Source: Ophiostoma sp. CBS 140.51 (taxonomy: Eukaryota; Ascomycota; Sordariomycetes; Ophiostomatales; Ophiostomataceae). From it: 64,000 bases of DNA. The notes beneath the pieces were generated by a model. That model saw nothing but the letters and a program-made list of their open reading frames with translations. It was not told where the DNA came from and searched no databases. The translations under genes were made by a program, and so were the position numbers. This document shows positions 10,101 to 21,948 of the stretch, in pieces; position 1 is the first letter of the stretch; each line of letters begins with the position of its first letter. The stretch is from contig JANSLP010000063.1 of the NCBI GenBank assembly GCA_029298735.1, positions 1 through 64,000 of the forward strand. Direction: 5' to 3'.

Positions 10101-13100
10101 ATAACGTCGGCCGTAAGATGGTTATGACATCCGGCGCCCTGCAAAGCTACTTTGAGATCTTTGAGAGCCCTGCCCATGTCCGCTGCATGGAGACCGAGAC
10201 GGGCCTGCCCTCGACCATTGGCACTAACTTCGACGAGCTCGCACGCCACCACCCCTCGTTGCGCCCTCTGATCACCACGGCTGTCATGGACATGGTCAGC
10301 CGCGTGGGCTACTTGGCCGAGAAGAAGGCCGAGACCGATGCCTGGGGCCTCCGCCTTCTCCCCGCTCCCAAGCCTACTACTACGTCGACGACGGCTGCTG
10401 CGGCTGCATCCGCTACCGAATCGACGAGCGCCGGCACGGAGGACGTGGAAATGGCCGACGCGAGCACCGCTACACCCACAGCCACAACAGCTATGGCGAC
10501 CGAATCCAGTTCCTCTCGCCCTGCATACCAGGATGCTCTGAGCTTGATCACCGCCACATCGCTCTTCTTGAACGTTTACCTGAGCAACCCGACGTTACAG
10601 TCCCTTTTCATCAAGAGAGGAGGTATTGAGACGCTGCTCGACCTTGTCGAGTCTCCTGGCTTGCCGTTCGTCCCCCCCACCGCCATGGTCTCGCCGACGT
10701 TCCTACAGATCTTTGCCCTGCTTCTCGAATCCTCCCCTATTCTGGCTGCTCCGGCAATGTTCTCGCGCATGATTAAGGCTCTGGACGCGGTCGCCCCTCT
10801 GGTCGAGCCCTACAATAAGGATAAGGTCCTCGAAGCTAAGAGCAAGAGTGACGAAGAGGAGGAGGATGCCACTGCTGCTTCCAACGGCAAAGGAAAGAAT
10901 GTGGAGGGTAAGACCGGCAGCAACAGCAGCTCTGTCTCCGTCTTCTCCCACTTTGTTAAGCCCAACTCTCCTGATGCCACCCCGGAGCAGACAGCAGCCG
11001 GCACAATCACTCTAAAGGCGCTGTTTAGGGTGCGTTATCTATTGTACCTCATCCAGAGCTGCTTCCCTTTGAATCGCCAGGGTACGACGACAATGTACCC
11101 CCTCGTCCTCTTTGACTACTACAAGGAGTTTGTCGAGCGTCTTGGCCCTCTCCTCTCCTTCTCCATGGGCGAGGAAGCTGCTCTTAATGCTGCAGTGCCC
11201 GAAAGCTGGTCCAAATCGCATGCCCTAGCTCCGGACGCATCCCGCAGCTCTGCCAGTGGCGCGTCTGGCGCTGCCGGTGGATCAAGCGGCGCAGATGCAG
11301 CTAGTGACGCTGGCGAGCCTGCTTATGCGGAAGTTTTGTCGAACACGGCTTTCACGCAGCCTGGTACTGCCGAGGAGGCTACGAGCAGTGCTGGTGCTGG
11401 TGAAGCAGGCAGCTCATCCACGGCCGCACCTTCAACTACTGCGCCGCCGCCTGCGGACAAGCCCACGAAGCAAGAGATGTCGTCCGACGCCTACCAGAAC
11501 TACCTGACGATGCGCACTCTGTTCCGGTCCTTCCCAGCTGTGATCGTCCCCGCTCTGCAGGCCCTCGGCAAGTCGTTACTGCCCCGCAGAGAGCGCGACG
11601 CGTACATTCGCGGCCAGCACCTGCAGCTCGCCGAGACGATCGCCATAACAATCCTCGACCAGCTTAAGTCCCTCCACGTCACGACTGCCGCCGGCCAGCG
11701 GAATCGCAAGTTTATCCTCGAGGCCGTGCAAGACCTGCTCGTCGACCCCACACGGCACAGCGAGCGCCCCGACGGCACCTCGACATCCTACGTGGTCGTC
11801 CCTGTCCTTCTAGCCTTTAAGAAGCACGGCGGCTTCGAGACGCTCAACGGCCTTCTCCGCTCCTTTGCCGAGACCATCAACAACGGCGGCTCGCAGGATC
11901 GCCCCAGCTTGGAAAACTTGTATTTTGCTGCCACTGGCATGAAGAGCATTCTGGACTTGTATTCGGTCATTGTCCACCCCAAGAACATCCAGGACTCGGC
12001 TGGTAATGTCAGCGTGTTTACGCGGCCATTGGAGCGGCAGTACACCCACCAGTCCGCCAACCAGCTAGTGACTGAGACGTGGATGGACGTGCTGCCTGTT
12101 GTGACTGAGTTGTGGCAATCGCCCGTCCTCGAAAAGATCTCGTCGTCTGTTCTGTCTCGGCTTATCGAGATCATGAAAACGGTCGGCTCGACCAGCCTCG
12201 ACCATGGCTACTACACTCGCACCTCGAGACCCAAGACGTCGCCCACGGACGTATTTGGTGGCCCCCCTGTGCCGTTCCCATGGTCTGACAACGAAGCCCG
12301 CATTATGCGCGCCTCGGAACGAGACCACTTCGCCGTGGACCTGGCTGTCGAAAGCGTTTACCGTTCCAATGGTAACTCGGAGATGGCTCAAGAGTACGGC
12401 CGCGCCATCGTCCATGGCCTGGCTCGATCTCGTCTCCCCGTTCCTGCCGTCGATGCTCGTCCTCCGGCTCCGACCCCGGCCCCAGCCGACGCACCTGCTG
12501 CTACCGGCGACAATGCAGGAGAAGGCAGCTCAGAGGCAGCAGCACAAGCTTCTGCGTCGGCCGATGGCGTGGATGTGACTGTTGCTCCTGTTGCCGGCAG
12601 CAGCTCTGGCGAGCGCGCCAACACAGCGCCCAGACTGCCCTTCTCCATGGACGTGATGGCTCTTGACAACCCCCGCAGCTCAGAAGATCTTTTGATTGAG
12701 AACTTGTTGGACGATGACGAGTTTTCCCTGCCAAGAATCCCCATGCCACCTCCCCCACTCAGCCCTGTCCGGCCTGGTGGTTCTACGAGCCGCAGCAGCA
12801 GCAGCAAGAAGGACACGCCCGAATCCCCCGTGGTCTCTGATGTCCTTTGCAGAGAGGATGTTGAGGAGAAGCGCGCCGCGCTGCGTAAGGACCTCATCGA
12901 CCGCTGCCTTGCTGTTATCCAGATGCACCATGACGCCGTGCAGGACATTGCGGAGCTCATCTCGGCGAGCGTGCTCCAAGCCCCCGATCTCGACGACGAG
13001 AGCCACAACTCGGCCCAGCAGGAGGTCGGCGAGACTCTGGTCGAGGCGCTCATTTCGTTTGCCATTGATGACGAGAACAAGAAGGAGCATGCCCGTAGCA

Positions 13101-16100
13101 TCGCAGCATACGCCTACCTGTTGTGTCTGCTCATCAACGACACCAGCTCGTTCTTTGACTGCACCGTCGATATCCTCCGGAACAACATTGACGAGCTGCT
13201 TGGCTTCCTCCATGTTCCCCTGGGAGGCTCGCCCGAGGACCTCCCGCCATGGCTGTCGCACATTTTCCTGCTGTTTGAAATTCTCCTGATCAAGGACGAG
13301 CAGGAGACGGAAGTGGAATGGGTCATCCCGACGCTGGACTCGACCGAGATCAAGGACCTGACCTACGTGCCCCGCACAAAGATTCTTGACGACAACCAGC
13401 GCAGCATCCTACTCGACTCGACCCTCGACCTGCTTCCACGCATTGGCAAGGACGACAGTCTGGCCGTGTCTGCTAGCCGCGTCCTCCAGATCATGACGCG
13501 GAAACACTCAGTGGCCAAGATTGTCGGCGAGAAGAAGAACCTGCAGAGACTGTTCCTTATGGCGAAGCAATTGTCTGGCATTGGTGCTGGCGGCTTCTCC
13601 GACACGCGCTTGAATGTCTATGTGATTACCACCTTGCGCCACATTGTCGAGGACGAAGACGTTTTGCGCCAGATTATGACGTACGAGATCCGCCACTTCT
13701 TTGAGAACTCGCTCATCCAGCGCAGCTCCCGCACCCACGACCTGCAGAGCTTCCTCGATATGTTTGCCCACGTCGCCCTGCGGAACCCTACGCTCTTCAT
13801 CTCTGTCCTGAGCGATCTGGTCAAGATGACGCGCGTGACCAACGAGAACCTGCAGCGGCACAACTTTATGATTTCGTTGAAGGAGAGCGTGACGGGCGTC
13901 GCTGCCGAAGGTGGTGCCTCCAAGTCGGGAGCGCCCGCCTCGCACGACGACTCGTTCGGCCCAGTCGTTCAAGACACGCAGGAGCTGAACATCAACGACG
14001 TTCGCCCCTCGACGGAGACCGACGCCAACAATGCCCAGGCCGAGAGCAGTGCCGATGGAGCAGTAGAGGCGGCCGCTGCAGCAGCTGGCACCGCTGATAA
14101 GGATATGCCCGATGCGCCCGCCAAGCCTACCGAGGCGACCGCCGTCGTGGAGCACAAGCGGCCCGTTGTCGAGAACCCAGATGGCGTGATCACGTTCCTG
14201 CTCGAGCAGCTCATGACGTACCAAAAGGTCGACGACGCTGAACAGCCGGCCAGCAAGGAAAAGGACGCAGCCAAGCCCCCATTGGGATCGGATATTCTCA
14301 TCACTGCGGCCCCGACGCCAGACCCTGCTGGCGAAGCAGGCTCGTCGCCGTCTACGCCCGTTCCCTTTGCGCCTGTTGCCAGCAACCTCGAGCGTGACGC
14401 TGCTGCATCTGCATCGACCTCTACTGCCAAGGACAGCAAGGACAAGGCTACTGGCCAGACGTTCCGGTCCAGCGATCACCCCATCTTTGTGTTCCGCGCC
14501 TTTTTGATCTCCTGCCTGAGCGAGCTTCTTCGCAGCTACTCGCGGTCCAAGATGGAGTTTATCAACTTCAAGCGTGGTGTTGCCCTTCAGACTCTGACGC
14601 CCGTCAAGCCACGGACGAGCGTGCTCAACTACCTGCTCAACGACATCCTGTGCGCTGGCAGCTCCAGCGGCCAAGTCGTGCCGCCCGAGACGATTGCCGC
14701 CAAGAAGAAAGCAGCCCAGGCCGACCAAGCGAGACGGCTGTTGACCGCCCTGGTCGAGAAGACGCCAGAGAAGTACGTGGCGCGAGCATCCAACATTTAC
14801 GAGTTTGACGAGGACTCGGACCTCCAGTTTGTGCGCCGCTTTGTTCTCGACACCATTCTCAAGGCCTACAAGGAGGCGGCCAGCTCGTCGGAGCCGATTG
14901 ATATTCGCTACGGTAAGATGTCAGCCTTGGGCGAGCTCATGTCGTCCATGATTGGCGCCGACAAGGAGCGCTCATCACTGCCCTATGCCGAGGCACACTC
15001 GTACATGCAGCTGCGGCGTCTCATGTACGAAAAGGGCTACCTTGCCGCGCTGACGCACTCCATTGCCGACATTGATCTGGCCTTCCCTGGCGCGAAGCGG
15101 ACCCTGAAGCATGTGCTGCGTGTTCTCAATGTCCTGACCGCCGCGGCCATTATGCTGAGCCGCGCAAACATTATCTCGTCGACTGCCTCGCCCGACGCGA
15201 TCGAGTACGACATTATGTCTTCGTCGTCGCTCTCCGACGGTGAGGATGACCGCGAGGAGACCCCCGACTTGTACCGCAACTCTTCACTGGGCATGCTGGA
15301 AGGTGGCGATCCCGACGATGAGGAATACTCTGACTCGGACGCGCACGAGGACGACATGTACGACGATGAGATGGAGTATGACGACGAGATGACTGACGAC
15401 GGCGAAGAGAACCTCAGCGACGAGGATGACGACGAGATGGGCCCTGTCGAAGGCCTCAGTGGTGATCCTGGCGTCGTCGAGCTGGTCATGGACGATGGTG
15501 AGGACGACGAAGACGACGAGGATGACGAGGAGGACAGCGACGACATCGGCTCCGAGGACATGGAGGACATGGATGACCAGATCGAAGAGGCCATTGAGGA
15601 CATGCACGAGGATGAAATCATGGATGACGATGGTGCTTCAGAGTGGGAGAGTGAGGAGGAAGACGACGATGAGGGTGATGAGGACGATGACGATGGCTAC
15701 GACGACGGCTTCGAAGTCGAGCCAGCCGGCCATGGCCATGGCCATCTCCACCAAGTGCAGATCATCCCCAACGTCGAGAGAATGAGCCGCTTCGACGAGA
15801 TTGTCCGCAACCTGGGCGCTGCTGAGTTTGGTGGCGACGACATCGAGATTGACCACTACGACGACCCCTACATTGAAGACGGCGTCGAGGAGGAGGAAGA
15901 GGACGAGGACGATGATGCCATGGATGAGGAAGACTACGTTTACGACCAAGACTATCCCCACGAGGACTCCATGGCCCACGAAGACCCCGCCGGTCTGGGC
16001 TGGGAGACAATGGTCGCCGATCCTCACCGCCATCATCACCACCACGGTCACGGCCACCCATACCCCCTCCACCGTCACCATCGCTTTGGTGGTAAGTACA

Positions 16101-19100
16101 CTCACTGTGTTGCCATTTATATTTGTAGCTGCGATTGTTTGCTAACTCTGTTTCAGCCGACTTTAATATCTTCCGTAATGACCGCCCTGGCGGCCGCCAG
16201 AACCAGAACGTCAACGAGGGTGTTAACCCCATGCTCCGGCGTTCTCGCGGCAATCCCCGTGACGGTCAGCGGCCCTCAGCCATGTTCCGCCTGGGCATTC
16301 CGTCAAATATTTTCACCAACACTGAGAATCCCATGGCGCTGCTCAACGACCTGATGAACAACCTGCCTGCTCTCAGCGGCGGACGCGGCCACCCCTTGCA
16401 TTTCCAGATCACACAAGGACCGCACGGTGAACTCAGAGAGGTCAGCATGCCGATGCCCCATGACGTCCGGATGCACCACCACAGCCACGGCTCCGACTCG
16501 CGCCGTGACGCATCTGCCACCACCGAGCCCGCTGCCGCCATTGCCTTCCGCTCTGCGACAACCGCCGATCGTTGGACTTCTGAGGCCCGCATGGTCTACG
16601 GACCCAGCATCGCGGATGCACTCCGCCCCTCCATCTTCACGCGCATCCTCCACGCCCTGATCCCTGCCGGTGTGGAAGAGGCGCGCAAGGAACGTGACCG
16701 CAAGCTGGAGCTCGAGCGCCAAGAGGCCGAGCGCAAGGAGCGTGAAGAGAAGGAGCAGAAGGAGCGCGAAGCCAAGGAGGCTGAAGAGCGTGCCCGCAAG
16801 CAGGCCGAGGAGGAAAAGGCTGCTGCGGAGGCTGCCGCCGCTGCCGCCGCCGAAGCCGCCGCCGCTGCCGCCGAGGCAGCTGAGAATAGCGCCTCAGATG
16901 GCGACGACGATGGCGCACGGGGTGATAGAGACACGTCTGAGCCCATGGAAGGCGTCGAGACGGCCGCTGATGCCGCCGCTGACGCTGAGGGCGCCAACGA
17001 GGCCCCAGCTGCTGCTGCTGCCGAACCAGAGCAGCCGCAAGAGCGTGTCATGGCCATTATCCGTGGCGCCGAAATGGATATCACTGACCTCGGCATCGAC
17101 CCTGAGTACCTGGAAGCCCTTCCCGAGGAGTTCCGTGAAGAGGTCATTGCCCAAGCACTGACTGCGCGCCGGTCCGAGGCGCGGCAGCAGGCCGAGACAA
17201 CGGGCGAACTCGACGAGAACTTCAACGCATTCCTGGACGCCCTGCCTGATGATCTGCGCCTGGATATTGTCCAGCAAGAACAGCAGGAGCTCCGCCGTCG
17301 CCAACGCGAAGAGGAGCGCCGCCAGGTCGGCAATGCCGCTGCGGCCGACAATGCAGCGCAGGAGGAGATGGACACGGCAAGCATTCTCATGTCCTTCCCG
17401 CCGCACCTTCGCAACGAAATCCTGCGCGAGCAGGGCGAAGAGCTCTTTGATCGCCTGCCGCCCGAGATGGCCGCCCACGCACGCAGTCTACTCGAGCAGG
17501 ACCAGCCGGTGGTAGCCCACCATCGTGCGCCCCGCTTGCGTGAGGAGCAAGGTGGCGGCCGCAGCCACGGCGAACGTGGTGCTAACGATGCTGCAGCCGG
17601 TGGTTCATCTGGCCGTGCAGGCGAGGCTGTTGGTGGCAGCAACCTGGTGGTCAAGTTTGAGCGCCGCCCTGTGGTACAGATGATGGACCGGTCTGGTGTG
17701 GCCACTTTGTTGCGTCTCATGTTTGTGACGCAGCAGGGCACCACCCGGACGTGCCTCTTCAACCTGTTTATCGATCTGTGCCAGAACCGCCAGAGCCGCC
17801 TCGAGATTATCAGCACGCTCCTCCAGATCCTGCAGGATGGAAGCTCGGATATGGACGCTGTCGAGCGCTGCTTCAACCAGCTTTCTGCTAAGGCGAGACA
17901 GCCACCCAAGGACAAGGAGAAGGATGCAGCAACAAAGACAGGTGCTGGTTCCTCAAGCGCCGTGACAAGCACACCCGGCACGGGCGGCAGTCTTAAGCGG
18001 ACGGCCACCAGCGCGTCTCTCGCTGGCGGGATCCCCCACACGTCCACCACCCACCTCGACAGCTCGCCGCTGCTGATTGTGCAGCAAGGCCTGGATTTGT
18101 TGGTTGACCTGTGCAGCCGCAACCAGCACATCCCTTCCTTGTTTTTGAGTGAGCACGACTTTATGGGCGCTTCCCTTCGGAAACCGTTTGGCAGCCGCAA
18201 GGCCAAGGGCATCCAGTCCAAGGCTTCGCGCTTTGGTATCAACTCGCTGCTGCTGCTGCTCGAGAAGGATCTGGTCATGGAGAGCTCGTCTGTCATGCAG
18301 CTGCTTGCCGAGCTTTTGAATCGCGTGACACAGCCTCTGCAGGCGCTTGAACGTGAGCGCCGCCGGCGTGAACTGGCCGAGGAGGAAAAGCGCAAGAAGG
18401 AGGCCGAGGCCAAGGATGCGCCCAAGGAATACGGCAAGGATGCCGAGAGCGGAGAAGCAGCAGCCACTTCGTCTGCTTCTGCCGCCGATCCTGATGCTCC
18501 GGCAGACGCCAACACGATCGAAGCAGCAACTACCACAGCCGCGGCCACGACGACCGACACTGCCAACGCTGGTGAGGGCTCGTCCAAGCCGGCAACCGAC
18601 AAGGAGAAGCCGGCAGTCCCCAAGGAACCCGAGCTCGTGACGCCCTTCATCCCGTACCACAACCTTTCACTCGTTGTCAATATCTTTGTTGCGCGGGAGT
18701 GCAGCTCCAAGACGTTCCAGAACACCATCTCGACCATCAAGAACCTGTCGTGCATCGAGGGCACCAAGCAGCGCTTCGGCCAAGAACTCGCGCGCCAAGC
18801 CAAGACCCTGAGCGACAACATCCTGCGTGACCTCGATGAGCTGCTGCCGTACATTGAGGCAGCCGAGACGGGCACGGAGATCCAGGGCATTGCGCTGGCC
18901 AAGTTCTCGCCTGGCGCGGCCGAGCAGAACAAGCTGCTGCGCGTGCTGACGGCACTGGACCATCTGTTTGGCGTGCAGGCCAAGAAGGCGGAGACTGACA
19001 ACAGCAGCAGCAACAACTCGACTGTTGACGAAGAAGACTACATGGGCAGTCTGTACCACAACGCGACGTTTGTCAAGATGTGGGGCCGCCTGAGCTCGTG

Positions 19101-20691
19101 CCTGAGTGCTATCCGCCAGCGGGACAACATGCTCAATGTGGCGACCATATTGCTGCCGCTGATTGAGTCGCTGATGGTCGTGTGCAAGAACGCCAACCTG
19201 CCCGAATCGAGCGAGGCTGCCTCTACCCAGCAGATGTCGCAGAGCCTGACTTTGGGCAGCGGCAAGGACAAGGACAGCAAAGACACGGGGAAGGAGAAGG
19301 AGGAGCACGACAACATGCTGCTCCTGTCCAGCCCTCCGCCCGAGTCGCGCCCTCAATGGGATTTGTTTTTCCGTTTTACGGAAGACCACCGCCGCATTTT
19401 GAACGAGCTGGTCCGCAACAACCCCAAGCTCATGTCCGGCACGTTCTCGCTGCTCGTCAAGAACCCCAAGGTGCTCGAATTCGACAACAAGCGCAACTAC
19501 TTCAACCGCAGCGTGCACGCCAAGACGGGCTCCCAGCAGCAGCGGCCCGTGTTCCCTCCCTTGCAGCTGTCGGTGCGCCGCGACCAGGTATTCCACGACT
19601 CGTTCCGCTCGCTCTACTTCAAGTCAGGTGACGAGATGAAGTACGGCAAGCTCAACATCCGCTTCCACGGCGAAGAGGGTGTCGACGCGGGTGGCGTGAC
19701 GCGCGAATGGTTCCAAGTCTTGTCACGCCAAATGTTTGATCCCAACTATGCGCTCTTCATCCCCGTGTCATCGGACCGCACAACGTTCCATCCCAACAAG
19801 CTCAGTGGTATCAACGACGAGCACCTGATGTTCTTCAAATTCATCGGCCGCATCATTGGCAAGGCCCTGTACGAGGGCCGTCTGCTGGAGTGCTACTTTA
19901 GCCGTGCCGTGTACAAGCGCATCCTGGGCAAGCCGGTGTCGGTCAAGGACATGGAGTCGTTTGACCCCGAGTACTACAAGTCGCTGGTGTGGATGCTCGA
20001 AAACGACATTACCGATGTGATTACCGAAACGTTTTCCGTCGTGGACGACGAGTTTGGCGCCACCAAGGTCGTCGACCTGATCCCCAACGGCCGCGACGTT
20101 GCCGTCACGGAAGAGAACAAGCACGACTATGTGCGTCTGGTCGTTGAGCACAAGCTGCTGGCGTCCGTCAAGGACCAAATGGGCGAGTTTTTGAAGGGCT
20201 TCCACGACATTATCCCTGCCGAGTTGATCTCCATCTTTACCGAACAAGAACTCGAGCTGCTGATCTCCGGTCTGCCCGACATTGACATTGATGACTGGCG
20301 CGGCAACACCGAGTACCACAACTACAGCGGCAGCGCGCCCCAAATCCAGTGGTTCTGGCGCGCCGTGCGCTCTTTCGATAAAGAAGAGCGCGCCAAGCTG
20401 CTGCAGTTTGTCACGGGCACGTCCAAGGTGCCGCTCAACGGCTTCAAGGAGCTCGAGGGCATGAACGGTGTGAACCGGTTCAACATCCACCGCGACTACG
20501 GCCAGAAAGACCGTCTTCCCAGCTCGCACACATGCTTTAACCGTACGTTCCCCCTCTGCGCTCTATTCAACTTGATTTTATACTAACTACGTGCAGAACT
20601 CGACCTGCCTGAATACGAGAGTTACGACGCGATGCGGTCGCAGCTGCTCAAGGCGATTACTGCCGGCAACGAGTACTTTGGTTTTGCGTGA
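7183..20691 (+). CDS. TOM1: HECT-type E3 ubiquitin ligase, TOM1/HUWE1 family
   Basis: Four exons: 7183..7230, 7376..16091, 16157..20542, 20597..20691; 4414 residues, in phase throughout. Introns are 145, 65 and 54 nt with GTATGT/GTAAGT/GTACGT donors. The N-terminus (SPWLAEYVQ, then RGDMYHWIPLLNRFD) is the conserved family start, followed by the large alpha-helical DUF908/DUF913 region. Residues 2630-2920 are strongly acidic and end in a His-rich patch. Residues 3234-3350 carry three ubiquitin-binding (UBM/DUF4414-type) helices, for example DPEYLEALPEEFREEV and FLDALPDDLRLDI. The HECT domain fills about residues 4060-4414. The catalytic cysteine is C4381 in HTCFNQ, with the last intron two residues after it, and the protein ends EYFGFA. 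Yeast Tom1 (3268 aa) and human HUWE1 (4374 aa) act in turnover of excess ribosomal proteins, histones and replication factors. Confidence 0.96.
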
Positions 20692-21948
20692 TGTGGCAGT
20701 TGCGTGATGTGACAAAGAAAAGAGGAGATAAGATGAGAAGAGAGGAGAGAAGAGAGAGGTGTACGCTGAATACGTTGATTGTGTTTTCACATTTTGTTAG
20801 TTTCTGTTTTTCGAGTTCTTGTTTCTTTTTTTGTTCTGCGTATTTTTGTTTTCTGTTTACTGTTTCCCCTTTTACTTGTTGTCCCCCCCCTACAACCCTT
20901 CTTTCTCTTCGGCTTCATGTATACTTTTTTTATTTATTGTTTCTACATTCTTTGAGCGGCATGGGACCTACAAAGAAAAGGGAAAAGGGGAGTTTTCTAT
21001 TTCTCGAACAGCTTCCTAAGATAGAGATCCTTTCTTTCTGATACATACACAACAAAACCACATAGTCCTGCCCTTCTTCAAGAAAGACAGAAGGCTTTGT
21101 TTCCGGGGTGCAGCCTGGAGCAGGGTTCTCGTCTCTTGAAAAGGCACAATATACTACTGTTAATTCAAACTGGCAAGTCAAAGTCACTAGGTGAAAAGTC
21201 TACAGTAGAGTGATTGAAAGTAAAAGAAGTCTTTGATAGACACTGGCTAAAGTAACAACGACAATGTAAAGTAAAGGGAAGGTGGGTATATCTTCTTTGA
21301 AAAAACGTTTCGTGGGAATGAAATGGAACGCAAGCAAAGAATGGCAGGCAACGATGAGCAGAGAAAACAAAAGGCTAGAGACATGTGAAAAGTTAAAAGG
21401 TGAAGAGAAGAAGTAATCCGCCCAGAATAAAAAAGAAAAAAGAAAAGAAAAGGAGAAAGAAAGAAACCCCAGCAATATGCTCCTATAGTACCCTATAATA
21501 TGTACACTCTCTAGAAAGTGACAGATTGCCACCCGTCGTCGAAGCGGTTATGAACCTCGCTTCTTCTCGTTGTCGAGTTTGAAGTCGACGCTGGCAGTGA
21601 TCGTCGAGTCTGCAGCACAATGCCGGCACCAGTGTCTCTACTGTCGGCCTTGTTAAAACCCCAGAACAACTGCCGCGTGGTTTCTGTTATGGCCTGCCTT
21701 AGAAAGCCGTGCCAGAGTATAAATGTCCTCGTCAACAGCCGGCTTTCTCGAAACCAAAAAGAAGACATCTTGGCGGCGGCATCTTGCCAGGTCGACGAGG
21801 GTGAAGATGGTGAAGATGGAGGCAACCGTGGTTCTGAAGAGAACAAGGACACCGATGTCAACGTATTGGTCAAAGTAGAGGGCGACGATGGTGGCGATGG
21901 CGACGGTGGAGCATCCTACCGCTCCGCGTTTGGTGTCTGCAGCGAATC
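20692..21948. other. Convergent intergenic region (TOM1 / hookA)
   Basis: Mostly T-rich and purine-rich 3' flanking DNA. At 21653-21946 on the minus strand there is an open, hydrophobic frame without a start codon, which I treat under findings. No other gene seen. Confidence 0.45.

Noticed and set aside
16596..19016. Long antisense frame (806 codons) opposite the TOM1 gene
   Set aside because: It mirrors the Ala/Glu-rich, strongly codon-biased TOM1 coding strand; it is dominated by Ser, Arg and Ala and has no motif. Same for the other long antisense frames at 8348-9679, 12388-13101, 13508-14728 and 15037-15621.
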